From CAWAQA01 sp963784065 (lineage in GTDB: Bacteria > Acidobacteriota > Vicinamibacteria > Vicinamibacterales > UBA2999), in NCBI GenBank assembly GCA_963784065.1, contig CAWAQA010000005.1, positions 1 to 64,000 of the forward strand: DNA of 64,000 nucleotides, in the 5' to 3' direction. The position numbers were made by a program, and so were the translations under genes. Below are positions 19,084 through 27,869 of this stretch, one piece after another; within the stretch, counting starts at the first letter, position 1, and every line of letters starts with the position of its first letter. The notes beneath the pieces were generated by a model. The model saw only the letters and a program-made list of their open reading frames with translations, made no database searches and had not been told where the DNA came from.

Positions 19084-20130
19084 ATGTCGACACCAGTGCA
19101 GCCGGCGCCGGGCAAGAAAGTCAACCGGATCGGGCTCGAGCCGATCGCGTATCGCGGCGGCAAAACCACGTTGTGCGCCGGCTGCGGCCACAACGCGATC
19201 ACCGAGCGCATCATCGAGTCGTTCTACGACCTCGGCATCCAGCCGTCGGACGTGATCAAGCTGTCGGGCATCGGCTGCTCGAGCAAGAGCCCGGCGTACT
19301 TCCTGGGCGCCTCTCACGGTTTCAACTCCGTGCACGGACGCATGCCGTCGGTCGCGACGGGGGCCGTCGTGGCCAACCGCAAGATGATCGCCATCGGGAT
19401 CAGCGGCGACGGGGACACGGGAGCCATCGGCATCGGTCAGTTCGTGCACCTGATGCGCCGCAACCTGCCGATGATCTACATCATCGAGGACAACGGCTGC
19501 TACGGCCTGACCAAGGGCCAGTTCTCGCCCACCGCCGATCTCGGCTCCACGCTGAAGACCGGTGTCATCAACGACCTGCCGCCGATCGACACCTGTGCGC
19601 TCGCCATCGAGCTCGGCGCGTCGTTCGTCGCACGGTCGTTCTCGGGCGACCCGAAGCAGTTGAAGGCGATCCTCAAGGCCGCCATCAGCCATCGCGGCAC
19701 GTGCATGATCGACGTCATCTCGCCCTGCGTGACCTTCAACGATCACGACGGCTCGACCAAGAGCTACTCCTACGTCAAGGATCACGACGAGCCGATGGGC
19801 GAAGTCAGTTTCGTCCCGTACTTCGAGGACATCCAGGTCGACTACGATCCGGGCACGACGACCTCGGTGACGCTGCACAACGGGTCGAGGGTGCTGCTGA
19901 CCAAGCTGGCGGAGGAGTACAACCCGACGAACAGGCTGGACGCGCTGCGCCTGCTGCACGAGACGGCGGCGCGCGGCGAGTTCGCGACGGGGATCCTGTA
20001 CGTCGAGCCGGACAAGCAGGATTTCGTCGACCTGCTCGGCATCGTTGACGAGCCGCTCGCGAGCCTGGAGCTCGCCCGTACGCGGCCGGGACAGGCGGCG
20101 CTCGACGAAATCATGGAGAGCTTCCGGTGA
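19084..20130 (+). CDS. korB: 2-oxoacid:ferredoxin oxidoreductase beta subunit
   Basis: Full-length beta subunit of 348 residues. LCAGCGHNAITERIIESFYD carries the first cluster cysteines. SGIGCSSKSPAYFL is typical, and GISGDGDTGAIGIGQFVHL with EDNGCYGLTKGQFSPTADLG forms the thiamine diphosphate and Mg site. IDVISPCVTFNDHDGSTKSY is the conserved late cysteine region. The protein binds TPP and one 4Fe-4S cluster and passes electrons to ferredoxin. Its stop overlaps the nuoA GTG start, tying it to the complex I operon. Confidence 0.92.
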   Translation: MSTPVQPAPGKKVNRIGLEPIAYRGGKTTLCAGCGHNAITERIIESFYDLGIQPSDVIKLSGIGCSSKSPAYFLGASHGFNSVHGRMPSVATGAVVANRKMIAIGISGDGDTGAIGIGQFVHLMRRNLPMIYIIEDNGCYGLTKGQFSPTADLGSTLKTGVINDLPPIDTCALAIELGASFVARSFSGDPKQLKAILKAAISHRGTCMIDVISPCVTFNDHDGSTKSYSYVKDHDEPMGEVSFVPYFEDIQVDYDPGTTTSVTLHNGSRVLLTKLAEEYNPTNRLDALRLLHETAARGEFATGILYVEPDKQDFVDLLGIVDEPLASLELARTRPGQAALDEIMESFR

Positions 20131-20480
20131 CAGGGTATCTGGCGGTCGCGATCTATTTCGGGATGATCATCGCGTTCGCCGTGGTGTCGCTGGCGGCGGC
20201 GCGCCTGTTGAGCCCGAGCCGCCCGTTTGCCGCGAAGCTGGAGAGCTACGAGTGTGGCTCCGTGCCGATCGGGGAGGCCTGGGTGCAGTTTCCCGTCGGC
20301 TTCTACCTGGTCGCCCTGGTGTTCATCGTCTTCGATGCCCTCGCGGTCTTCCTCTTTCCGTGGGTACTGGCACTCCGGGGGCTTGGCGCCTGGGGAATCA
20401 TGACCATGCTCATGTTCCTGGCGATCCTGTCGCTCGGGTGGGTGTACGCCTACAGGGAGAGGATTCTCGAGTGGCGGTGA
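20127..20480 (+). CDS. nuoA: NADH-quinone oxidoreductase subunit A (complex I)
   Basis: GTG start overlapping the korB stop (GTGA). Three membrane helices of 117 residues: YLAVAIYFGMIIAFAVVSLA, the helix around FYLVALVFIVFDALAVFLFP, and MTMLMFLAILSLGWVYAYRE. The conserved loop KLESYECGSVPIGEAWVQF holds the cysteine typical of NuoA. It is part of the membrane arm near the quinone cavity. It starts the nuoABCD block. Confidence 0.93.
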   Translation: MTGYLAVAIYFGMIIAFAVVSLAAARLLSPSRPFAAKLESYECGSVPIGEAWVQFPVGFYLVALVFIVFDALAVFLFPWVLALRGLGAWGIMTMLMFLAILSLGWVYAYRERILEWR

Positions 20481-21109
20481 AACCCCCGATCCCCGAGGTC
20501 CCCGCGCCCATCTGGAGGAACTTCAAGGACCTCCAGGAATGGGAACAGCTCCATCAGCGCCGGCCCGAGGGCGACAAGCACTCGCAGCTGTTCGAGTCGC
20601 TGACCGAGGGCATCCATAGCTTCCCGGGCGGCTTCGCGGTCACGACGGCGGCCGACGCCTTCTTGAACTGGGCGAGGAAATCGTCGGTATGGCCCGTCAC
20701 CTTCGGCCTCGCCTGCTGCGCGATCGAGATGATGGCCACCTTTGCGTCCCGGTTCGACGTCGAGCGCCTGGGTATGGTGCCGTGGGCGTCGCCGCGCCAT
20801 TCGGACCTGATGATCGTCTCGGGCACCGTCACCATCAAGATGGCGCCGATGCTCGAACGGATCTACGCCCAGATGCCGGACCCGAAGTGGGCGGTGTCGA
20901 TGGGGTCGTGCGCCAACTCGGGTGGGCCGTTCCGGCACGGCTATCACGTGGTGAAAGGCGTGGACCGCGTCATTCCCGTGGACGTCTACGTGCCCGGCTG
21001 CCCGCCCCCGCCCGAATCGCTGCTGAACGGCCTGCTGCTGTTGCAGGAGCAGATCTCGCACTTCCGGCGCACGGGCAAGCGGGCGGAGCCCAACCCGAAG
21101 ACGGACTGA
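20477..21109 (+). CDS. nuoB: NADH-quinone oxidoreductase subunit B (N2 cluster)
   Basis: The GTG at 20477 overlaps the nuoA stop; another in-frame GTG at 20471 adds two residues. The NuoB core is clear: SSVWPVTFGLACCAIEMMAT with the paired cysteines, FDVERLGMVPWASPRHSDLM, KWAVSMGSCANSGGPFRHGY and the final VPGCPPPPESLL. These cysteines bind cluster N2, the last electron carrier before quinone. A 50-residue N-terminal extension (PPIPEVPAPIWRNFKDLQEW) precedes the core and is longer than in E. coli. Confidence 0.95.
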   Translation: MKPPIPEVPAPIWRNFKDLQEWEQLHQRRPEGDKHSQLFESLTEGIHSFPGGFAVTTAADAFLNWARKSSVWPVTFGLACCAIEMMATFASRFDVERLGMVPWASPRHSDLMIVSGTVTIKMAPMLERIYAQMPDPKWAVSMGSCANSGGPFRHGYHVVKGVDRVIPVDVYVPGCPPPPESLLNGLLLLQEQISHFRRTGKRAEPNPKTD

Positions 21110-21113
21110 GGCG

Positions 21114-21566
21114 ATGACCTACGAGGAGGCGGCGCGATCGATCGCCGAGCGTTTCGGCGGCGCGCAGATTGAAGCCGGGCCGCCGCTCGTCGTCACCGTC
21201 CCGCCCGACCAGTGGGCGGCCCTCGCGCAGTTTGCCAAGGAAACGCTCGGCTGCCGGTTCTTCTCGTTCCTGACGGCGGTTGACTGGAAGGAGCAGGGAC
21301 TCGAGCTCGTCGCCAGGGTTGACAACCTCGACGATCGCGTGTCGGTGACGCTGAAGGCCCGCCTCGGGCCCGGCGTCTCCGAGTGCCTGTCGCTGACGCC
21401 GCTCTACCGCGGCGCCGACTGGATGGAGCGCGAATGTTACGACATGTTCGGCATCCGGTTCGACGGACATCCGGGTCTGCGGCGCATCCTGCTGTCCGAT
21501 GACTGGGAAGGCCATCCCCTTCTGAAGTCTTACGCGGTGGACACGCCGCACCCGCCATACCGATGA
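21114..21566 (+). CDS. nuoC: NADH-quinone oxidoreductase subunit C
   Basis: A 150-residue peripheral-arm subunit with the NuoC/30-kDa signature DWMERECYDMFGIRFDGHPG followed by LRRILLSDDWEGHPLLK. It is separate from nuoD here, unlike the fused NuoCD of E. coli. It helps seat the quinone-reducing subunits. It ends ATGA over nuoD. Confidence 0.93.
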   Translation: MTYEEAARSIAERFGGAQIEAGPPLVVTVPPDQWAALAQFAKETLGCRFFSFLTAVDWKEQGLELVARVDNLDDRVSVTLKARLGPGVSECLSLTPLYRGADWMERECYDMFGIRFDGHPGLRRILLSDDWEGHPLLKSYAVDTPHPPYR

Positions 21567-22726
21567 TCGGCACCGCCGGCACGACCCAGGTCGACTTCGA
21601 GTACTCGGGAGGCGAGCGCCTCACGATGAACATGGGGCCGCAGCACCCCTCCGCCCATGGGGTGTTCCGCGCCATCCTCACGCTCGAGGGAGAAACGGTG
21701 GTCGGCGTGGACGCGGTCATCGGCTACCTGCACCGCTGCCACGAGAAGCTGGCGGAGACGCTGACCTACGCCCAGTACCCCTCGATCGCGTCGAAGACCG
21801 ACTACGTCGCGGCGATGACGAGCGAGTTCGCGTACGTGCTGGCGGCGGAGGAGATCGGCAAGATCGACGTACCGAAACGGGCGCAGTACCTCCGCGTCCT
21901 CACCGCCGAGTTGCAGCGGATCGCCTCGCACCTGCTCTGGCTCGGCACGTGGTGCATGGACATGGGCGGCGCGCTCGGCGGCGGCGCGACGATCTTCCTG
22001 TACTGCATCCGCGAGCGCGAGATGATCCTCGACCTGTTCGAGTCGCTGGTCGGCGCGCGCCTGCTGTACGGATTCTTCCAGGTTGGCGGCGTGCGCTACG
22101 ACGTCCCGGCCGGGTGGGTACAGCAGAGCCGTGACACGATCGACGCCATCGAGCAGCGCATCGGCGAATACGAGCGCATGCTCGAGGAGAACCCGTTCTT
22201 CCTCGCGCGCTCGCAAGGTGTCGGGTACATCTCGCGCGAGCTGGCCGAGGACGTCGGGGTGGCGGGGCCGCTGCTTCGCGGCTCGGGCGTCGCTTACGAC
22301 CTCCGCCGCGCCGCGCCTTACTCCTCCTACCAGGACTTCGATTTTGCCGTTCCTGCCGAGACCGTCGGCGACTGCTTTGCCAGGTACCGGGTACGCATGG
22401 TCGAGTTCCGCCAGTCGATCCGGATCGTGCGGCAGGCGCTCGACGGGCTGCCCGCGGGCCCGATCTCGTCGCGCCCGGCGCTGAAGTCGGTGGCCCAGAT
22501 CAGGATCCCGAAAGGTGAAACCTACGCCCGCGTGGAGGGACCGCGCGGCGAGGTCGGCTGCTACATGATTTCGGACGGCAGCGCCAAGCCGTACCGCATG
22601 AAGTGGCGAGGCGCCTCGTTCTCGAATCTCGCCGTCCTGCCGCACATCATTCCCGGGCACAAGGTGGCGGACGTGGTGGCCATCATGGGGTCGGTGGACC
22701 CGGTATTCGGGGAAGTGGATCGATAG
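21563..22726 (+). CDS. nuoD: NADH-quinone oxidoreductase subunit D (49-kDa)
   Basis: Full-length 387-residue subunit. MNMGPQHPSAHGVFRAILTL, then DAVIGYLHRCHEKLAETLTY and LLWLGTWCMDMGGALGGGAT are the conserved parts, and ARVEGPRGEVGCYMISDGSA is near the end, all lining the quinone pocket. The final D/E-R motif (FGEVDR) is present. It forms the quinone reduction site with NuoB. A palindromic repeat separates it from nuoH. Confidence 0.95.
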   Translation: MIGTAGTTQVDFEYSGGERLTMNMGPQHPSAHGVFRAILTLEGETVVGVDAVIGYLHRCHEKLAETLTYAQYPSIASKTDYVAAMTSEFAYVLAAEEIGKIDVPKRAQYLRVLTAELQRIASHLLWLGTWCMDMGGALGGGATIFLYCIREREMILDLFESLVGARLLYGFFQVGGVRYDVPAGWVQQSRDTIDAIEQRIGEYERMLEENPFFLARSQGVGYISRELAEDVGVAGPLLRGSGVAYDLRRAAPYSSYQDFDFAVPAETVGDCFARYRVRMVEFRQSIRIVRQALDGLPAGPISSRPALKSVAQIRIPKGETYARVEGPRGEVGCYMISDGSAKPYRMKWRGASFSNLAVLPHIIPGHKVADVVAIMGSVDPVFGEVDR

Positions 22727-22740
22727 GCTTTCTCGCGCTG

Positions 22741-22817
22741 TCGTAGGGGCCGGCTTCGGCCGGCCCGATTGATGGCGGTTTCGTCTTGGCGGGCCGGCTG
22801 AAGCCGGCCCCTACGCT
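22741..22817. repeat. REP-type palindrome pair (GTAGGGGCCGGCTT...)
   Basis: CGTAGGGGCCGGCTTCGGCCGGCCC and, 25 bases later, its near-inverse GGGCCGGCTGAAGCCGGCCCCTACG lie between nuoD and nuoH. The pair could form a long stem in the nuo transcript. Confidence 0.8.
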
Positions 22818-22831
22818 TCGTCTCCGCAACC

Positions 22832-23809
22832 ATGATCGAGTTCCTGACGCCGTTCATCGCGCCCTTCGTCGTCCTCAACGTGGTGATCGGCCTCGTCACC
22901 TACGTGACGCTGCTCGAGCGCAAGTTCGCGGCGCGCATGCAATCCCGCATCGGCCCCTACCGCGTCGGGCCGCACGGCCTGCTGCAGCCGATCGCCGACG
23001 CGCTCAAGCTGATGATGAAGGAGGACATCGTCCCGCGCGCGGCCGACCGCCCCATCTACAACCTGGCGCCGGTCGTGTTCCTCCTGCCGTGCATGCTGAT
23101 CTTCGCCACCATCCCGTTCGCGCCGGGACTTGGCGTCGCCGACCTGAATATCGGCATCCTGTTCTTCCTCGCGGTGTCGTCGATGGAGATCGTCGGACTC
23201 TTCATGGCGGGCTGGGGATCGAACAACAAGTACGCGCTGCTCTCGGCGATGCGCGCGGTCAACCAGATCATCTCCTACGATCTGCCCTTCATCTTCTCCG
23301 CGCTCGTCCCGGTGATGCTCACGGGCTCGCTGCGGCTGTCGGACATCGCCGCCGCGCAGGACGGGCTCTGGTTCATCTTCTACCCGGTGATTGGGCAGCT
23401 GGCCTTCGTCTTCTTCATCATCTCGACGCTGGCCGCCGAGAACCGCGTCCCCTTCGACATCCTCGAGGCTGAATCGGAGCTGGTGGCCGGCTTCAGGGTC
23501 GAGTACTCGGGCATGAAGTTCGCCCTGATCCAGCTTGGCGAGTATGCGCACATGCTGGGCTCATCGTTCCTTGGTGCGCTCCTCTTCCTCGGGGCGTGGG
23601 ACGGGCCAGGGCCTGAGTGGCTGGGGCCAGTCTGGTTCCTCCTCAAGGCGATGTTCCTGTTCCTGGTCGTGACCTGGGTGAGGTGGAGCTTCGTGCGGAT
23701 CCGCGTGGACCAGATCCTGGCGCTGTCGTGGAAGCTGCTGCTGCCGGCGACGCTCGCCCTGCTCGTCGTGACGGCCGTGGTGGTCGTGTGGCGGAACGGT
23801 CCGGCGTAG
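22832..23809 (+). CDS. nuoH: NADH-quinone oxidoreductase subunit H
   Basis: A 325-residue, eight-helix membrane subunit. The conserved cytosolic loop ERKFAARMQSRIGPYRVGPH and LLQPIADALKLMMKEDIVP follow the first helix. ENRVPFDILEAESELVAGFR and EYSGMKFALIQLGEYAHML form the acidic loop next to the quinone channel. It joins the membrane arm to the peripheral arm and couples quinone reduction to proton transfer. It is the last plus-strand nuo gene before the divergent ferredoxin-kor insertion. Confidence 0.95.
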   Translation: MIEFLTPFIAPFVVLNVVIGLVTYVTLLERKFAARMQSRIGPYRVGPHGLLQPIADALKLMMKEDIVPRAADRPIYNLAPVVFLLPCMLIFATIPFAPGLGVADLNIGILFFLAVSSMEIVGLFMAGWGSNNKYALLSAMRAVNQIISYDLPFIFSALVPVMLTGSLRLSDIAAAQDGLWFIFYPVIGQLAFVFFIISTLAAENRVPFDILEAESELVAGFRVEYSGMKFALIQLGEYAHMLGSSFLGALLFLGAWDGPGPEWLGPVWFLLKAMFLFLVVTWVRWSFVRIRVDQILALSWKLLLPATLALLVVTAVVVVWRNGPA

Positions 23810-23813
23810 GCGC

Positions 23814-23940
23814 GTACGCAGGCGGACCTGAAGGTCCGCCTCTACGAACTTCCGGGATTGCCTGTGTCTCGTCGGTGACGTCACACTGAGGTCCGCCTCT
23901 ACGAACAGGAATCAGAGGCCGACCTTCAGGTCGGCCTCAG
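23814..23940. repeat. REP-type palindromes (GGCGGACCTGAAGGTCCGCC type)
   Basis: One full palindrome (GCGGACCTGAAGGTCCGCCTC), a half copy near 23888 and a third (GAGGCCGACCTTCAGGTCGGCCTC) fill the spacer between convergent nuoH and the ferredoxin gene. The last copy encodes the C-terminal residues and the stop of that gene. Confidence 0.78.
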
Positions 23941-24337
23941 CCCGGAGCCCGCAGCCCGGAGCCGTCACTCCCGTGTGCGCCGCCTGTCTCTCCGCGGCCG
24001 GGATCGACATCAGCGCCGGCTGCGCCGCGATGTGCGACTGGACGATCCCTTCCGCCCTTGCGAGTGCCGCCGCATCGCCGCTGCGGTACACGGTGTTCGC
24101 CTCGACCAGATCGGTCTGGTGCGAGGGTGTGGCCTCCGGGCTGTCGTAAATGGCAGAGACCGGACACGCCGGAACGCACGCACCGCAGTCGATGCACTCT
24201 TCCGGGTTGATGTACAGCATCGTCGTCTGCTCGAACTCCGGCTCGTCCTTGCGCGGGTGGATGCAGTCCACCGGACAGACGTCAACGCACGAGTGATCTT
24301 TTGTGCCGATGCAGGGGTCAGTGATGATGAAGGCCAT
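23912..24337 (-). CDS. 7Fe/8Fe-type ferredoxin
   Basis: A 141-residue ferredoxin. The first motif, CIGTKDHSCVDVCPVDCI, has the C-x7-C-x3-C spacing seen in seven-iron (Zn or 3Fe-4S) ferredoxins. The second, CIDCGACVPACPVSAI, is a normal 4Fe-4S motif. A helical C-terminal tail follows, whose last ten residues come from a REP palindrome. It sits directly downstream of korA2-korB2 on the same strand and is the probable electron acceptor of that enzyme, with complex I genes on both sides. Confidence 0.9.
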   Translation of the reverse strand: MAFIITDPCIGTKDHSCVDVCPVDCIHPRKDEPEFEQTTMLYINPEECIDCGACVPACPVSAIYDSPEATPSHQTDLVEANTVYRSGDAAALARAEGIVQSHIAAQPALMSIPAAERQAAHTGVTAPGCGLRAEADLKVGL

Positions 24338-24348
24338 CGGCAGTCCCT

Positions 24349-25236
24349 CTACATGAACTCTTCGACAAATTTCCGTCGTTGCGGCTGGCTCACACCGACC
24401 GGCTGGTGGGCCAGTACACCGGGCTGGAGGCCGGGATCCTGCGTGTGCAGGCTGGGGCGCGGGTTCGGATTCCTGTAGAAGAGCCCGATTGGAATCCTGT
24501 CACCCCACGTCATCGCCGCGTCCATCGCCGCGTGGAAGTCGCCGGGGTTGTGCTGGCTCTCCTCCAGTTTGTAGACTCGCTTCCGGAACCAGTCGTAGGT
24601 GTTGTGCTTGTTGAACGTCACGCACGGGCTGAAGACGTCGATGAGCGCAAAGCCCGGGTACTGGATGGCTTCGGTATACAGCTTCAGCAGGTGCTTCGGC
24701 TGGCCGCTGAATCCGCGAGCCACGAACCCGCAGCCGCTCGCCAGTGCGAGCGCCAGCGGATTGAGCATCTGTTCCAGGTTACCGTGCGGCGTGGTCTTGG
24801 TGACCATCCCGGTCTCGCTCGTCGGCGACACCTGGCCCGTGGTGAGGCCGTAGGTCTCGTTGTCCATGACGATGTAGGTCAGGTCGATGTTGCGCCGCAT
24901 GGCCTGGATGAAGTGGTTCAGGCCAATGCCGTAGCCGTCGCCATCACCGCCGGTGACGACGACCGTCATCCCGTGATTGGCGAGCTTGGCGCCGGTGGCA
25001 AACGGCAACGCGCGGCCGTGCAGGCTGTGCACCCCGTACGAGCGGAAGAACCCCGGCAGGTTCGACGAGCACCCGATGCCCGACACGACCATGACCTCGT
25101 GCGGCTGCCGTCCGAGGTCGGCGCAGGCGTGGAACAACGAGTTCAGCACGCCGAAGTCGCCGCAGCCCGGACACCAGTCCGGCGGAACGTCCGCCTTGAA
25201 GTCCTTTACTTCGAGGATCGCGACTGCAGTAGCCAT
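24349..25236 (-). CDS. 2-oxoacid:ferredoxin oxidoreductase beta subunit (second copy)
   Basis: A 295-residue beta subunit distinct from the upstream korB. PPDWCPGCGDFGVLNSLFHA holds the first cluster cysteines, VSGIGCSSNLPGFF the next; VVTGGDGDGYGIGLNHFIQA and DNETYGLTTGQVSPTSETG form the TPP site, and ALIDVFSPCVTFNKHNTYDW the late cysteine. Its start lies inside the end of the alpha gene (31-base overlap), so the two are translated together. It is shorter than the first copy and closer to the 2-oxoglutarate or pyruvate-type archaeal form. Confidence 0.9.
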   Translation of the reverse strand: MATAVAILEVKDFKADVPPDWCPGCGDFGVLNSLFHACADLGRQPHEVMVVSGIGCSSNLPGFFRSYGVHSLHGRALPFATGAKLANHGMTVVVTGGDGDGYGIGLNHFIQAMRRNIDLTYIVMDNETYGLTTGQVSPTSETGMVTKTTPHGNLEQMLNPLALALASGCGFVARGFSGQPKHLLKLYTEAIQYPGFALIDVFSPCVTFNKHNTYDWFRKRVYKLEESQHNPGDFHAAMDAAMTWGDRIPIGLFYRNPNPRPSLHTQDPGLQPGVLAHQPVGVSQPQRRKFVEEFM

Positions 25237-27143
25237 GTCTCGCTCCTTAGGTTGTCAGCGACGGCGCACTGTGCGGACGTCGCAACCAGTCGTCCCGCCC
25301 AGTCGCCCGAGGTGCCCGTGGGATGTTCGGTCTGCCAGCCGGCCTCCGTCGACAGCACCTCCACGACTTCTGTGCGGTTCGCCAGGAGCTCCTTGACGCC
25401 AGCGACGATGTGCTTGGGCTCGAACGGCTCGCCGTCGTACTTGCGGATGTGGCCCTGGGCGACGATGCCCGTTTCGGCCCGCAAATGCCGCGCGAACTGC
25501 CCGCTCTGGTTGTTTTCCACGATGATCACGCGCCGGCTCTTGCCGAGGAGGGCGGAGACCTCGGTGACGTGGAAGGGGACCAGGTACTTGATCTGAAGGT
25601 GGTTGGCCGGGATTCCCTCCCGGTTCAGGCGCTCGACCGCGTCGACGAGCACGCCCCAGGTGGATCCCCAGCCAACGAGCGTCACCTCGGCGTCGGCGGG
25701 TCCCTCGAGCACCGGGGCCGGGAGATGCTCGAGCGCGGTGGCCATCTTCCGGAACCGCTTGTCCGCCATCTTCTTACGCCTGACGGTGTCGGTGTAGACG
25801 TCGCTGATGATGACGCCGTCCTCGTCGTGCTCGTCACTGGCGGCGACGTAGAGGTGGCCGGGCAGTCCGGGCATGGCGCGGGGCGAAATCCCTGACTCGG
25901 TGTTCTTGTATCGGAGGTAGGGTTCGCCGGCGGCGGTGACCCCGCTCCCGTTGCCCGCGGCCGCGGCGGAGGTGATGAGCTCGCCGCGATTGATTTCGAC
26001 GTCCACGTCGAGCAGCGCCGGATCGACCGTCTCGTTCCCTTCGCCCATCAGCAGGTCCGAAAGGATGATCACCGGGCACTGAAAGTGGTCGGCGACGTTG
26101 AAGGCCAGGGCCGGCGTGCTGAAGCAGTCGGGCATGCTGAGCGGAGCGATGATGATGCGCGGGAAGTCGCCCTGGCTCGCCCCGAGCGCCTGGGTGAGAT
26201 CCGCCTGCTCCGTCTTCGTCGGCACCCCGGTGGACGGGCCGGCGCGTTGCACGTTGACGACCACCACCGGCGTTTCGAGCATGCCGGCGAGCCCGATGGC
26301 TTCCGTCATCAGCGCGAGGCCGCCGCCCGAGGTCGCGCACATGGCGCGAACGCCCATGTGGCCGGCCCCGATGGTCATGTTGATGACCGAGATCTCGTCT
26401 TCGACCTGCCGGACACAGACGCCAAGCTCCTTGCCGTGGCCGGCGAACCACTCGAGGATATGCGTGGCGGGGCTCATCGGGTAGGCGCAATAGAACTTGC
26501 AGCCGGCGAATGCCGCCCCCATGGCCATCAGCTCGTTGCCGGTCATGAGCGCCCACTTGGCGGTGGTCGGCTGGAGCTGCTTGAACAGCGGCGTGAAATG
26601 CGCGGCCGCGTAGTCGTAGCCGGCCTTCGCCGCTTCCACGTTCACCTTGACGACGTGCGGCTTCTTCGCGAACGTCGATTCGAGCACCGACTCCAACCCC
26701 GTGAAGTCCAGGCCCATGAGGCGAATCACCGCGCCGACCGCGACGGTGTTCTGCATCACCGGCAGTTCCTTGTAGGCGGGGGTCAGTTCGTTCACGGGCA
26801 AGGGACAGAGCTGCACGCCGACGGGGGGTTCGTAACTCGGTCGCAGCCTGGCGCTGTTGTAAAGCGCCACGCCGCCGGAGATGAGCTCCTGCAGATGGCG
26901 GTCCAGCGTGTCCTGATTGAGGGCGATGAGCGTGTCGACCTGATCGCCGTGGTTGAGGGGCTTCTTTGCGGAGATGCGGAGGCGCAGCCAGGAGTGCCCG
27001 CCTCGAATCACCGACTGGTAGCTGTTGTAGGCGTAGACGCCTTGACCTTGCCGGGCTACGGAGAGGGCCAGGGTATTGCCGGCTGAGGCGACGCCGTCTC
27101 CCGCCGCACCGCCGATTCCGACGATCACATCGGGCTCGTTCAT
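25206..27143 (-). CDS. 2-oxoacid:ferredoxin oxidoreductase fused gamma-alpha subunit (second copy)
   Basis: The ATG at 27143 gives MNEPDVIVGIGGAAGDGVAS, the gamma-domain start, with SYQSVIRGGHSWLRLRIS. The alpha part begins LMTGNELMAMGAAFAGCKFY, and CAYPMSPATHILEWF, EDEISVINMTIGAGHMGVRA and VQRAGPSTGVPTKTEQADL follow. The C-terminal domain has VTLVGWGSTWGVLVDAVERL and VIIVENNQSGQFARHLRAET. At 645 residues it is intact. It reduces ferredoxin from a 2-oxoacid; substrate unproven. It lies inside the nuo cluster on the opposite strand, with the ferredoxin gene two places downstream. Confidence 0.92.
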   Translation of the reverse strand: MNEPDVIVGIGGAAGDGVASAGNTLALSVARQGQGVYAYNSYQSVIRGGHSWLRLRISAKKPLNHGDQVDTLIALNQDTLDRHLQELISGGVALYNSARLRPSYEPPVGVQLCPLPVNELTPAYKELPVMQNTVAVGAVIRLMGLDFTGLESVLESTFAKKPHVVKVNVEAAKAGYDYAAAHFTPLFKQLQPTTAKWALMTGNELMAMGAAFAGCKFYCAYPMSPATHILEWFAGHGKELGVCVRQVEDEISVINMTIGAGHMGVRAMCATSGGGLALMTEAIGLAGMLETPVVVVNVQRAGPSTGVPTKTEQADLTQALGASQGDFPRIIIAPLSMPDCFSTPALAFNVADHFQCPVIILSDLLMGEGNETVDPALLDVDVEINRGELITSAAAAGNGSGVTAAGEPYLRYKNTESGISPRAMPGLPGHLYVAASDEHDEDGVIISDVYTDTVRRKKMADKRFRKMATALEHLPAPVLEGPADAEVTLVGWGSTWGVLVDAVERLNREGIPANHLQIKYLVPFHVTEVSALLGKSRRVIIVENNQSGQFARHLRAETGIVAQGHIRKYDGEPFEPKHIVAGVKELLANRTEVVEVLSTEAGWQTEHPTGTSGDWAGRLVATSAQCAVADNLRSETWLLQSRSSK

Positions 27144-27296
27144 AACAGTGTCTCCAGGAAATACCGACGCTGTTGAACCGTCCGCCGGAGGATGGATGAA
27201 GTGGGTGGTTTGGCCGCGGCGAGCATACACGATCCGCGACGAACGGGACCACCCTTAGCTTCACGAAACGCGATGGGGGCCGTCGGCGGGTATGAT

Positions 27297-27869
27297 ATGC
27301 CTGCCATGGCGGGACCCGAGCCTCAGACTCGACGGACGAACACCGAGGTCGGCGTGATCGTGCGCGCCGTCCTCGGCGCGATGCGGGTGACACTTCTCAA
27401 CCTGTTTCGCAAGCCGGTGACGGTGCATTACCCCGACAAGACGCGCGCGTATCCGGATCGCTATCGCGGTCTGCTGGCGCTGACCTACGACAAGGAGACC
27501 GGCGAAGAGAACTGCATCGGCTGCCGGCTGTGCGAGTACGTGTGCCCGCCCGCGGTCATCAAGGTCGAGATGCTCAAGGCCGAGAAGCGGAACTACGCCA
27601 AGACGTTCACGCTCGAGCTGTATGCCTGCGAATTCTGCGAGCTGTGCGTGCAGGTGTGTCCGACCGACGCGATCATCATGATGAAGTCGTTCGACCTCTC
27701 CACCGCCGATCGCCGCGAGCTGCTGCTCGACAAGGATCGCCTGCACGCGATCGGCTTGCAGCACCAGCCGTCGTGGGCCACCGGCAACCTGCTGCGGGAC
27801 ATGCAGACGCCGCCGAAGGCGGCGCCGCGGACCGACGCGCACGTGAAGAAGGAGGGGGTCGGGGCATGA
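27297..27869 (+). CDS. nuoI: NADH-quinone oxidoreductase subunit I (two 4Fe-4S)
   Basis: The ATG at 27297 has GGCGGG at a suitable distance; 27306 is an alternative. After an N-terminal membrane-associated helix (VGVIVRAVLGAMRVTLLNLF) come CIGCRLCEYVCPPAVIKVE and CEFCELCVQVCPTDAII, two complete cluster motifs (N6a and N6b). In canonical complex I these take electrons from NuoG. Since no NuoEFG is present, this subunit is the likely docking point for ferredoxin. A 40-residue C-terminal tail (QPSWATGNLLRDMQTPPKAA) extends the core. Confidence 0.93.
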   Translation: MPAMAGPEPQTRRTNTEVGVIVRAVLGAMRVTLLNLFRKPVTVHYPDKTRAYPDRYRGLLALTYDKETGEENCIGCRLCEYVCPPAVIKVEMLKAEKRNYAKTFTLELYACEFCELCVQVCPTDAIIMMKSFDLSTADRRELLLDKDRLHAIGLQHQPSWATGNLLRDMQTPPKAAPRTDAHVKKEGVGA

